Below are positions 1-11,200 of a DNA stretch of 64,000 nt, in pieces (position 1 is the first letter of the stretch; each line of letters opens with the position of its first letter). A program made the translations under genes and the position numbers. Source of the DNA: Vanessa cardui (taxonomy: Eukaryota > Arthropoda > Insecta > Lepidoptera > Nymphalidae); the NCBI RefSeq assembly GCF_905220365.1, contig NC_061131.1, positions 7,663,318-7,727,317 of the forward strand. Direction: 5' to 3'. The notes beneath the pieces are model-generated. The model did not search any database, was not told the DNA's origin, and saw only the letters and a list, made by a program, of their open reading frames with translations.

Positions 1-1855
1 TCTAGGGTTACCAGTCTACCGACTGCATTACCTATAGCTAATGGAATTAATAAAACAGAATACATAATAACATTAAAGGATAAACATATTCCTAGTAATG
101 ATAAAGTAGTAAGGAGAAATACATGGTAATTTCTTAAGGTGTAGCCCTCATCATGACCATAGAAACTGTTTATGTAGCCAATGAGAAAGCTAGATACAGC
201 ACCTATGACTCCTTGTACCGAAACTACATAGCCAATATGTTTAGGAGTGAGGCCAAACTGAGTTTTTAAGTAGAGTGCATAACTAGAATAGTAGACTCCC
301 ATAGCAAAACTATTAGAAGCTTGAAACATAAATATTGTCCAATACTTTGACCATTTCACTTTTGATAATTCCACAAAAGATTGTTTTGTACAAGATAACA
401 AAGTGGAAATAACATTTTGTGATGATCTTTTTTCAGGCTTCCTTTTGGCAGGTGTATTCACGTTTGGTAGTAACATTGCAAGACCTGTAACAATGTTTTT
501 ATTAAAACAAGAATTGATATATGTATTCAATATTAGTAACAACTGACCTGCATTAATTAAAAAACATATGCTCACAACTCCACCAATAAAACTGAATCCA
601 TGAATAGGGTAATCTTCAACAATGTGTCCACCAATAACAGGCCCTAGTGTTATACCCATTCCTGATATAGCAGCCATTTTTCCATAAATATTTGACTGCT
701 TTCTTTCATTTTTCTCAAAATCTGGTACTAGAGCTTTTGTCAACAGCTGTGTTTGCTTAAATAAACCTAAAAGATTACATTAATAAAGAAATGGGTGATT
801 GATTATAATTATACCTGCATATTTAAATAAAACTTACCCAAAACTGCTCTTACTACCAAGATAACTGCAATTGAATTTGTAAGTCCTAGTATCAAATAAG
901 CTACACTACATACCAATAATGTTAAGATAAGTATTTCTTTACGGCCTCTAATATCACTTAGACTGCCCTGAAAGCAAAATATATTGAAAATAAAAGCTTG
1001 TTAAAACAATAAATAATTAATCTTTGTTTTGCAAACATATGTCATTTATACAAGCATTACATATATTTTCTTAAATTTTTTATCATACTGAATTAAATCA
1101 AAGTTTTTTAGTACTCCAAACAGGGTATATGGGCATTTTTATGAGCAGCTATTTTATAATTTTACTGTAATACATTAAAATTCAACAATTCAAAAAGAGC
1201 CTATGAAAAGAAAACCTATATTCTATATAACCTTTGAGCATACCAATTAAAAAATCTGTGAAACATTTACTCGAATACCCTAAATAAATTTTAAAAAATA
1301 CAAGACAAGTTTTATTAATTTATAACTAACAAATTGTTTTGGTTATATACATTTATAATTATTTTAAAACAATTTAAATAGTAATCTCAATACTTACAAT
1401 TAAGGGACCTGACCCTAGCTGAAAACCTGCATAAATAGAACCAAGAAGACCAATGTAAATGTGATTACCACCCATTTGACGTACATGGTTAGGAATTAAT
1501 GGCACTATCAGACCTACTGCTAGCAAGTCCTGAAAATTTATTTATATTATATAAAACCATAATTAATTTAAAATAAGTATAACATTCATTTTTTATTCAA
1601 AAGAAAGCTTAGTATAAAAGATTAAAACTTTCATCATTTAACTGTGAGTCATTTGCATTTTAAGGATACAATTTCCAAACTTAATATAACATTTGTTTTA
1701 TTAGGTTTTTGAGAAGAATCTGAGCGTAAAAATCTTTAATAAATTAAATCAAAAATCTTATTCTTTTGTATTTATTTCAAATTTCTATTTATTTAAAAAA
1801 AAACTTTGCATACCAGAAAGGCCACAAATTTTAAAAGAGGAATTGAATAAGACAT
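1..1855 (-). CDS. MFSD9-like major facilitator transporter (5' part, runs off window)
   Basis: Multi-pass membrane transporter of the major facilitator superfamily, closest in my judgement to MFSD9 (substrate unknown). Exons on the minus strand are 1855-1814, 1529-1398, 967-838, 766-548 and 484 to the window edge. All junctions are GT/AG and in phase, giving about 335 residues with the C-terminus missing. The first helix starts almost at the N-terminus (MSYSIPLLKFVAFLDLLAVG) and is followed by IVPLIP. The MFS loop 2-3 signature appears as GSLSDIRGRK at the start of exon 3. A GITLGPVIGG motif typical of helix 5 follows. A basic/Ser-rich stretch (KRKPEKRSS) in exon 5 is the expected central cytoplasmic loop between the two six-helix halves, after which further helices run off the window. 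The start is the only ATG that feeds the first splice donor in frame. The MFS family call is firm; the MFSD9 assignment is from recollected motifs. MFSD10 or another tetracycline-resistance-like MFS member is the alternative. Confidence 0.82.
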
Positions 1856-3163
1856 CTTTAACTGATTACATTAAAGCACATTTGTGACATAAGTAAGGTG
1901 TTATCCAATGCATGTGCTGACATTTAAACGTGTTCAATGTTGTGCATTCAATTCAATAAACTAAATTTGGTAAAAAAAAGTGTTATCATTATTATTTATA
2001 AATTTATTATTCGTCGATTCAATTGTCATTCAACGTTGACAGTGACGTGTAGTGTTTTCATTCTGATAAATTTTGACATATCATGTTCGGCAAATACCAA
2101 TTTTTACATCTATACATAAAAATTGACATGTCCTGACTGATTGATTAATTATCGCCAAGCCTAAAATATTTAAAACGATTGAAGCTAAGGCCATGGAATG
2201 GTGAGAAGGAACTTTCTTTAGTCGAGACATAGAGCGTTCCCTAGGTCTCTACTAAATTTAAGTTTCTCTCTTTAATTTAAAAATAAGACGTATAATGGAC
2301 TTGAAATTTTATATGGAAGTTCATCATTTTTTAAATTAGAAACATGAAACTTTTCTTCGGGATAGTTATTTAAAATGTAGTTAGTAAAAACATATTTAGG
2401 CGTTTTGGATATTCTACTTTTATTTTTTACACACCAATGCATACAAACAGTGCTTAAATGAACGTAAAATTTTAAGTTAATTTGTAAACATATCCTTAAT
2501 AATAATTAATTCAAATATCTTTCAGGAGAGCAAAGCCGCAGGTAACTGCTAGTGTGATATGATTATAATGTATCTATTGATAATTAGTGTTGCAACAGTT
2601 GAAGTTTTTGCCTCAAAAGTGATTTTCAAATAGTAAGCCCCATTTACTCGTTACACTAGCGAATGTTTGTATATATATTTATAAATTTATTACTTATTTC
2701 AACTGTTCTTTAATGGTCGATCTAATTGTTTCTTTTGTTACTTTTTATTATATTATATATTTTATTAAAATAACGGAGAATAACTAATAAAAAACAAAAG
2801 AAGATGAATTGATAACCTCCTCCTTTTTGAAGTCGTTTACAAATGCAGATTCAAACAACTCAGAAAATAAATTACTTAAACATTAAATTTGTAATGCAAA
2901 TTAAATTATCTCTTGCGAAAAGTAATTAGCAATATATTACCTTGAATTATCTTCAAGGTGATATCTTGCAAAAATATTGTGGAAAATTTGTTTATTTTTT
3001 ATTTCAACTGCCTGGAAATGCAGTAGCGTGTCATTGTCAGGTGTCAGCACTCAATAGCAAGTTAAACTGTCAGTTAACAATTGTAAAGTTGTTGTTCTAT
3101 ACTTGGAATGGTTTGATCTTATTTACAATTATTGTTATTCCAAACATTGTATAAAATATAACC
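1856..3163. other. Divergent intergenic region (MFSD9-like / spindle-F-like)
   Basis: About 1.3 kb of AT-rich sequence between two head-to-head start codons, so it should hold both promoters and 5' UTRs. I see no convincing TATA box with a correctly spaced initiator, no repeat family I recognise, and no credible coding exon. The small open frames here have no similarity I recognise. Confidence 0.5.
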
Positions 3164-4479
3164 ATGGACTCTTCTTCAATAGTCAGCTTTAACAACGATT
3201 CGACGTATCAGACGACAATCAAAGCCGATTATAATAATGTTAGTGTTCATGAATTAGCGCTTCATGCTATGCGAGATAGGTGCTTGTTGCTTCAACGTAG
3301 AATAAATACTCTCGAAACTGATAACATGCGACTAAAACTTGACACAGCGAAAGTCAGAGATAAATCACCTTATACGCCTTTGCAAGAAGATGAAAAACTG
3401 TCACTACAATTAAAAATTGCAGAACTAAACAAACAAAAGTCTCAATTACTTCATCATGTATTTATGGTTTCTTGTGAAAATAAAAATTTGTGGAATAAGT
3501 TATCCTCTTTAAAAGGTTCAGATAAAGCTATAAATGATCATACAAAACAACCTCTAGTTCGTACTAACACCTATATCCATAGTACTCCTAAGTATAATTC
3601 TCAATCTCAAGAGAAATATTCAGATTCAAGTTTAGAAGAAATATCTTTGAAGTTGATAAATAGTTACATTCAAGAAAAGTCACAATTAGTCGAGCAATAT
3701 GAACAGATGGCTCAACTTCAAGATGAAGATGATAATATTTTGAATGTGGACTCTATAGGCTTTACTTATATGGAAGATCCTGCTACAGATTCACTTAAGG
3801 AAATTCATAGCCAAACTGAAAAATTACAAAGTCTCAAAAAAGAACTATCTCAACAAGAAAAAGATTTAAAAATAGTTATTGCAAGAATAGAAACTCTAAT
3901 GAAAGGTAAGCGGATACTATAGTATTTTATTTCTTTAAATATATTTGTAAACACTATTATTCTAATTTTGTATGTAAAATTTTAATCATTAAAAAATTTA
4001 ATCATTACATTAGATATACTTAAGTATATCCAATGTAATGATTAAATTTTTTTTAGATTAAAATTCTTAATTACTTTTTATGGTATGGCAACTTCTTGAT
4101 AATCTGAAGCAAATATCTGTTTTTTTTAGATGGCCTCAATTGCCCAACATGTCTAGAAAATAAATCAAAAACAAGTTATGCAAATAAAGAAACAGAGACA
4201 AGTGAAAGTCTTTTATATGAAAAACAATTGAATTCAATATCATATAACAATGATTTCGAAGATGACAATACATCCGTTAACAAAATAAATTCTGGCCAAG
4301 AAATCAATTCAGAACCATACGACAAGATGTGTCCTATGTGTGGAGAAAAATTTCAGAAGGAAACCGTTTTTACAGATTTTCAATCACATGTAGAAAGTCA
4401 TTTTGTTGGTAATGATAATGAAGCCGATTCTATTGATAACTTAGATACTTTACCTAGTTCATTTGATAATATTATTTAA
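3164..4479 (+). CDS. spn-F: Spindle-F-like / TBK1-adaptor-like coiled-coil zinc-finger protein
   Basis: Two exons, 3164-3905 and 4130-4479, spliced through GTAAGC and a T-rich acceptor in phase 1, encode 363 aa. The N-terminus carries a conserved helical block (HELALHAMRDRCLLLQRRIN, residues about 28-47) of the type found in fly Spindle-F and the vertebrate TBK1 adaptors AZI2/TBKBP1. Further coiled coil follows at about residues 75-115 and 205-247. The C-terminus has a CPTC pair at 252-255. It then has a C-x2-C-x15-H-x3-H finger (C315, C318, H334, H338), like the ubiquitin-binding fingers of TAX1BP1/NDP52-type proteins. In flies Spindle-F works with the IKK-epsilon-like kinase Ik2 on microtubule minus ends, oocyte polarity and bristle growth; that role is inferred here by homology. 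The length is close to what I recall for fly Spn-F. The intron holds a long AT hairpin. Naming confidence is moderate; the coiled coil plus finger layout is directly visible. Confidence 0.68.
3974..4066. repeat. Near-perfect AT-rich inverted repeat in spn-F-like intron
   Basis: The left arm (ending ATTTAATCATTACATT at about 4011) is mirrored by AATGTAATGATTAAAT from about 4031. The centre GATATACTTAAGTATATC is itself palindromic. The arms also match outward (AATTTTAATC versus GATTAAAATT) with small differences. The whole forms a roughly 90-nt foldback filling much of the 224-nt intron. It is probably a small MITE remnant; no target-site duplication could be fixed. Confidence 0.7.
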
Positions 4480-4692
4480 TAATTCCACTATACTTTTTGT
4501 ATCATATTAATATGTAAATAATTGTTTAATTTATATTTTACATAAAAATTACAAATTATTAATAATCTAATAATTCGAGGAAGTTGATGTCTGCATTCTT
4601 TTTAAAAGATTTTTATTGCTTTCATAATGCTTACTATTTGAAAATACTCATGTATCTGGAAGAAGGCTGGCTTCAGAGGAATAATTTTCAAA

Positions 4693-4703
4693 AATAAAAT
4701 AAA
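4693..4703 (+). terminator. Poly(A) signals for spn-F-like gene
   Basis: Two overlapping AATAAA hexamers lie about 215 nt after the plus-strand stop codon and are the first canonical signals downstream of it. Confidence 0.55.
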
Positions 4704-4731
4704 TACACTGTTTTATCTGGTGCTAAAATAC

Positions 4732-4741
4732 TTTATTTATT
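4732..4741 (-). terminator. Poly(A) signals for mRpL32
   Basis: Two overlapping AATAAA hexamers on the minus strand begin about 30 nt after the mRpL32 stop codon, implying a very short 3' UTR. Confidence 0.6.
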
Positions 4742-4771
4742 GTCTTTCCAAATTTATAGTAAAAGACAAAA

Positions 4772-7528
4772 CTAAGCTAAGTCTGTAGGTTTGACATCTT
4801 TAGAATCTGAAGGCTGCTGGGTGGTTTTCTGGAGAAGATTCTTACTAAACCATTGTGGTCTTTCCTTCTTCATTTCAACAATTCTCTTTCCTTGCCAGAA
4901 TTCTTTAGTCTATAAAAGAACAAAAATAAAACTTGTTTTAAAAATAAGTCATTTGAGTGGTTCCACATATATGTCCTGTAAATTAATATTAATTGCTACT
5001 TATTCAGATTAAAAAAAAGGCAACCTAATTTTTATTATAAATTTTTTTATTCAAGCTCAAAAGCTGATAATAAATTTGCTATTTACATAATTCTTCTCAA
5101 TATGTGTCATAAGTAAATGTGATTTTCAAAATTTGACATTTACTAGGTTTTATGAATTTTACTTTTGGAAAAAGAACTACACTAGAAGAGAATATTGGGA
5201 ACTTATTCCACCATAATGCCCCAATACATTTAGTACATAATAGGCTATTTGACTGGTTTTTAAAATCCACTTTATATTATTTAGTAGAAGTTAAGGAACC
5301 CCGTAAGAGTTGTTTTTTATAGTTCTGGTACATATTTGGCGAAAAATATCATATTAAAGTTTCCATCTTTAAATAACGCGCGAAAACGCTACTTGGACAT
5401 TATGGCGCTGCAATGGAGTTGGTGACGTCACTTTTCTGTATTTTAATCTGTGGTACGTATAGTAGAAAAGCAAGGTTTACAACAAAATGACTTCATCATA
5501 GGCCCGGCCAATCAGGAGCCTTTTGTGTCACGTGACAAGCATTTAAAAAAATGCATTTTTATATATTAATTTTTGAATACATTAAGTATTATTTTCAAGT
5601 TTCGTTAGTAAACAACCATTTTTAAACTCATAATATACACTGATTACAATAATTCACAATTTATTTTTCACATTGTCAAATAGCCTATTACAATAATATG
5701 CAAGTTTTCTTAAGTTTTTCTTCTAGACAGTGAAAAGAAAAACTCAAAACGCTCCTGATTGGCCGGGCTTATGATGAAGTCACTTTCTTGTAAACCTTGC
5801 TTTTCTACTATATGTACCACAGACTAAAATACAGGAAAGTGACGTCACCGACCCCTTTGCAGCGCCATATTGTCCAAGTAGCGTTTTTGCGCGTTATTTA
5901 AATATGGAATTTTTAATATGATATTTTTTGGGAAATATGTACTAGAAATATAAAATTCAACTTGTACTGGGTTCCTTAACATCTACTAAATAATATTAAA
6001 TGGATTTTAAAAACCAGTCAAATAGCCTATTTTTTAAGATTATCTTCCAAATCAACTAAAGGAGTAGGCAAACAGTAACTTCGACATTAAATATATTTGA
6101 TATCCTGGATCAAGACCTTTTATAATATTTCATGTATATTACACCAACTAAAATAATACTTTTAAAGATTTGCTATCAATTAAAACTTTGAAAGTGAAAC
6201 TTAAGTAGATATAACTAGTGAATGAGTGTTCTATTTTAAATAAAGATATATTAAACAAGAACAGTATGTAGAGTATGATATAGCAGAACATATAATACAT
6301 AATATATAAATCTAAGGGTTACTACTCCTCTGATTGAAGAGGTTCAAACAATTTTCAATTAGTAATCATTATTGGGGAAATTATACTATTTTATAAATTG
6401 TTGAATGGACTTAATTTAGGTTTTTAAAAGCTCTAACTGAAACATGTAAGTCTAATTACCTCATCAGGAAGTTTCTCTCCATTATATAATACAATAACAT
6501 CATTTTCAATAGGTTTGTTATTGCCCAGTTTCTCCTCAATTTTTGCTTGAATTTCCTTTGTTTCTGTTTCTATTCTTTTGTAACAATTTCCTGAAAAATT
6601 AGATTTGATTTTGGTTAGCTAAAATCATATGCCAACAAATATAAAGATAGTCAAAACATAGATTTTGATTTTGCTAACATGCACATTTCTTTCAAATCTA
6701 TTACATACTTTTATATGTGATTATTACAAATATTTGATTGAGCTGAGATGTCCCAGTGGTTAGAACGTGTGCATCTTAACAGATGATTGCGGGTTCAAAC
6801 CGAGGCAAGTACCATAACATATATATATATGTGCTTAATTTGTATTTATAATTCATCTCATGCTCGGGGGTGAAGAAAATCATCAGGAGGAAACCTGCAT
6901 GTGTTTAATTTTATCGAAATTCTGCCACATGTGCATTCCACCAACCCGCATTGGAACAGCATGGTGGAATATGTTCTTAACCCTCTCCTTCAACAAAGAG
7001 GAGGCCTTATCCCAGCAGTGGTAAATTTGCAGGCTGTTACTTTACTTTTTCTTTACATATATTTGATTTTGAAGTTAAAAGATTTGTTTTTAAAATCATA
7101 TTTGATAATCATACCACAAAGGCGTCCACGCTCATGATGATGTCCACATTCATTACACACTGCTATGTTGGTCTTTGGTACAAGCATTTTCCAAACATAT
7201 TCTGGGGTTCCAAACTTCCTTTTCCACCTTTTTTCTACGGTCCGTCTAAACTTTGGTACTGCTAGTAAAATACCATCTCCAACCAGATCTTTAAGAGTAA
7301 ATTTAGTGGATTGGCGGGGTAGTTGCTTCTGCTGAACGTAAGCTAAGGCCAGTTCTAAAAGAGAGTAACAAGAAGAGTACAATAATTATTGTTATAATTA
7401 CGATTACCCGAATAATAATAAATATAATGATTTAATGTCATACCTTTTGGAGGATAACCAAATGATTGTATGATGTTTCTTTCTAAATTCCTCAAAATAT
7501 TCATTACGTATGTGAGACGAGGAATCAT
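4772..7528 (-). CDS. mRpL32: Mitochondrial large-subunit ribosomal protein bL32m
   Basis: Structural protein of the mitochondrial ribosome large subunit. Minus-strand exons are 7528-7444, 7354-7115, 6590-6460 and 4909-4772; all junctions are GT/AG and phase-consistent, giving 197 aa. The diagnostic zinc ribbon is intact: C95-x2-C98 (CNECGHHHERGRLC) followed by C108-x2-C111 (CGNCY), the second pair being split by the exon 2/3 junction. The N-terminus (MIPRLTYVMNILRNLERNII) is basic and amphipathic, as expected for a mitochondrial presequence. The C-terminal extension is lysine-rich. An upstream in-frame ATG exists at 7597. I prefer 7528 because a good acceptor (TTACGTTTTCAG) sits 6 nt before it, suggesting a 5'-UTR intron. 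Intron 3 holds a 793-bp foldback and intron 2 a complete SINE. The gene is divergent with PDSS1 and convergent with the spn-F-like gene. The identification is firm; the start is less certain. Confidence 0.9.
5239..6031. repeat. 793-bp foldback element (long inverted repeat) in mRpL32 intron 3
   Basis: The outer ends are inverted copies: the left begins AATAGGCTATTTGACTGG and the right ends CCAGTCAAATAGCCTATT. Homology continues inward over about 300 bp per arm. Matching landmarks include GTGACGTCAC, AAGCAAGGTTTAC against GTAAACCTTGCTT, and GGCCCGGCCAATCAGGAGC against its complement near 5750. A spacer of about 150 bp separates the arms. A third copy of the terminus (GTCAAATAGCCTATTA) lies inside the spacer at 5675-5690. 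It is probably a non-autonomous foldback DNA transposon; the family is not recognised. Confidence 0.8.
6740..7058 (+). mobile_element. Full-length tRNA-derived SINE with 10-bp target-site duplication
   Basis: The 5' head has a tRNA-like A box region (CCAGTGGTTAGAAC) and B box (GGGTTCAAACC), as in a pol III promoter. The body includes AGGAAACCTGCATGTG and AACCCGCATTGGAACAGC, ending in GAGGAGGCC and CAGCAGTGG. The tail is TTACTTTACTTTTTC. The flanking duplication ATATTTGATT occurs at 6730-6739 and 7059-7068. It lies in intron 2 of mRpL32, opposite to the gene. It resembles HaSE-type lepidopteran SINEs from memory. Confidence 0.85.
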
Positions 7529-8293
7529 TTTGATCTGAAAACGTAATTTATGATTTGAAAACAAGACTTGATTTTTCATTGCTATAAGAAAGAACACATT
7601 TACGGAAACTGCAAATAAAATTATATCAAATAAATTATTTAACGGCGATGTTATAAAAATAAATTAAAAAAAAATTAATGATTATAAGATACAAATAAAT
7701 AGAAACTTAATAAGAAGCTTTATAACCTAATATGATTAACGATTAATTTCATTAACAATAAGAAATCTACTTTAAAAACTACCTTACCTAATAATTTAGG
7801 AAAATACCAATTTTCAGTATAATACGGTTAATATTTTTAAGATATTATTCATAACCTTAAACCTATATATTATATCCAAAGAGAATAAAATACTTTATAT
7901 ACTCTTTGATAAAATCTAACAATCTCTTAGGTTATGAGTTACCTATGATTTTGACCTGAAATGAACGGTGTTGTCATTTTTTTGTGTGAGAAGCTATTAT
8001 AATGATTGTTTTTTTTTTTTTAATCGCTTCGCAATAACAGATTTATGAATAATTTGATCCAAAAAAAATTCTAAATCTAGAAAATAGAAACCAATACAAA
8101 ATATTATACTCAACATTTGCAAAAATTTTGCTATAAGTCTACTATAAAAGTATAAAATAAAATCACCTGGCAATACCAATTTATTTCTAAGATTGACAAT
8201 CAGCTGTCGAAAGTGGGGAGGAAAAGGCCGATCGCTATGTGCTAAGTATGTTATGTAGTTCATGTCTTCAAGCGATCCGTTGCAGTTGTAGCT
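7529..8293. promoter_or_regulatory. Divergent promoter interval between mRpL32 and PDSS1
   Basis: These 765 bp lie between head-to-head start codons of two nuclear genes for mitochondrial proteins. A 5'-UTR acceptor for mRpL32 sits near 7534. The open frames here are AT-rich and unsupported. No TATA box is obvious, as is usual for housekeeping genes. Shared regulation is inferred only from the arrangement. Confidence 0.5.
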
Positions 8294-11200
8294 ATGGCGT
8301 GTTTAAGTTCGAGTAGGCTTTGTGCTCGTGTACAGGATAAGTTAATGTGTCAATTCGGACCTAAAGTTCGAAGGCAGACTGTATTTGTGAAACTGAAACC
8401 TCCCGGACCATCTCCATTGCGGATATTTGGAAAAACCTGTCAGGTTAGATAATTTTTTTATTTATTATTTATTCTTTTTCCACATTTAACATCAAATTAC
8501 ATGATAAATTGAATATAAGTTCAAAACATGAGTATTTTTCAAGCTTTTAGGAGCTTCTAATTTGACATCATCAACAATCCTTTTTACATAACAGCATGAC
8601 ATTAACCTATAAGTCAGCTGATCTGTTCCACCTATATAGTTGAATTATATACAATTTTTATTATTATTAAATAAATTGAAAGAGCATCGACATCTTATAC
8701 GATAAATAAAATACTAAAAGTGAAATCATCACAAGTCTGAGGCCAGTAGGTCATTCCGCGACACAGGTTTGTTGGGTTTACCCTGTGAATTTCACTTGCC
8801 CCATAACTCTTACTTTCGTCAAATAATTAGTAAAAATTCTTATGAACTAGATTATTTTTGAATTACTTTGTAACGTTAATGAATTTAAGTCAATAATTGT
8901 TACAATTTCCTGAACGGTTGTAAATATGAGTCAAAGTACGTAATTGATACGAATTACTAGTTTATTGGAAGGCGGCCGCGCCGTGAGATTCGACGGCGCG
9001 GTCATGAGCCGCGCAACGCGTCGTGCTTTCTCGCGCAGCGTGCGAGCATGCAATGTAAAATCTTGACGAGTCACACAAAACTTTCTAAGCAACAATTATG
9101 TGGGTATGACATTAATATTTCATTTCGCTACTTTAAGCACCATTCCATTATGAAAGTTTTCCTGTAAACTACCAAAATTTAAAGTTTCGGTTTATAGTTA
9201 GCACAAAGAAAATGGTTTTTTCTTTCAGAATTGGGTTCTTATTTTCGTTTAGTACATTAATGTAATCGTTGGCAATAGAAGTCAAATTAATTCATGAATT
9301 CTTTTTATGTTATTAATTAACGTTTAAAACCAAAACTTTCGCACCCCAATTCAATGTAGTAGTTAGTAGAAATTAGTGAAACTACCTATTTGTGACCAAA
9401 AAAATGTAGTTCTCACTAGCGATATGTTAGTGAAAGTTGTGGGTATCGTAAAATTAAAAATGGCAATGGTCTAAACTGATAACTTGTTTTATTAATGCTC
9501 GTTCTATACGTTAAAATCTATCTCCGTCGATCGATCGTTAGAGTTATCATTCTAAAACAATCCTTTTCTTTTACCAAAATAACAAAATTCACCCATAATA
9601 TTAAATTTCGAATCGCATTTCATATTAATATAAATTTTACTTACTTATAATCAAATAATCTTTTATATTTTATTATTAAAAGGAGGACTCTTTAAGAATA
9701 AGGTAATTTTCGAAGTCTTCGAAATCTATGAAAATAAAACTCTTAAGGTAAATAAAATTCGTATTAACGATTTATTAAAGACGCTGAACCAATGAGTTAT
9801 GATTTTTATGTTCCAAGTAATACATGTACAGTTGTACAAGTAATACTAACTTGTTTATTATTGAACTATATGAATTGGTCGAGTAAATCGTATAGCACGT
9901 AACATCCTGCGTAAATGATGCTTACTAGAAATGCGGAACACATAACTATTTGTCCAGTCGACATCATTGTATAAGAGTTTGCGGCAACATCGACGTCGTA
10001 GCATATGTTATTTTGGACTTACAACACTCTTTTCGATCCCAAATTACGTGATTACAATGTAAAAGTAACGCACTTAATAGAAAATTACTTTGTATAATTC
10101 TATAGACATAATTTTGTGATATGCAAATGAATCCCAATCTATATGCGAGTCGATGCGTTTCTCTATTGCCTCATGAATCAAAATTTTAAATTATTTTCGC
10201 AATAACTCATCACATTATTCAGTTTGTTAATCGCGACCAAGAATAGATTAAATATAACTTACGTAAATCTTACAGAGCAACTACTGGTTATGTTCATATG
10301 AAAAACTTATTCCAATTTCACGCGATTGTCTCGAAACAAGAAGTTATTTGGTATAAAATCATATTTTAACAAGTAAAAGTAAAATATGCGCATTACCTAC
10401 CTCGACACATTTAATTACTTGATTTGTCTTTGCAGACTAACTTAATTTCATCTCAATTAAAATTGCCAATCTAATTCATAACAAAATAAACTGAATAAAA
10501 TACGCAGAATTTACTTCGGAAGCGGTCACCAATTCACTAGTTACTTAACGTCCTTGAAATCAAGAATGTTTAGCCTGGTATAATTGAGCAAGCGAGTGCT
10601 TCGGTCGTCTCTTGCAAACAATGAACTCATCAGTGTCAGTAGAAACAATATTAATTACTGTTTACAGGGCCTATGATGCCAGTGAGATTAACTCTATTCG
10701 TTTCTCATATCTGCAGCTATTGTTTTTATATGTGTAACTAGTATTATATTTACTTTGTTGCTGAAATGTCTCTAATTTATTATACAGTAATATCCTGTGA
10801 ATTTACAATAGCGAGAACTTACGTTGATAAGACGACGCTGCTCCAGATCGTTTTTCAAACGATGTTTTGTATCATCGTCAAGGTGAAAATTAAACATGTA
10901 ATTCAAGTTGTGCGTGCCTTATCCATATTATTTTTAGAGATTTGTCCTGGATTCTTTCGTAAAGGACCTACCTGTTATATATACACTGTTCTATTTATTA
11001 ACAAAGTGTAAAATGTAATATTTCATTCTAAAATTGTATTGTTTTTTCTAAAGCTAATGTTAAAATATCGTGCAAGATTATTTATTAGGACTCGACATTA
11101 TGACAGCGTTAGTGGAATAAAAGTATAGTATGTATTTATTATTAAGGAAATAAAGATAAATTTAATTTTGGAAGATGATTGTATTTGTTGGTTTAATATA

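Larger units (their letters stand above)
4480..4771. other. Tail-to-tail 3' UTR interval
   Basis: These 292 bp separate the stop codons of the spn-F-like gene (plus) and mRpL32 (minus). Poly(A) signals for the two genes sit within about 50 bp of each other, so the mature transcripts probably abut or overlap. There is no coding potential. Confidence 0.6.

Noticed and set aside
6740..6815. tRNA-like sequence with A and B boxes
   Set aside because: It is the head of a SINE with duplication flanks and recurs at two other intact copies, so it is not called as a functional tRNA gene.
7053..7382. 109-codon minus-strand frame taken as a whole
   Set aside because: Only 7354-7115 is mRpL32 exon 2. 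The residues before it come from the intron and those after it continue into the intron containing the SINE.
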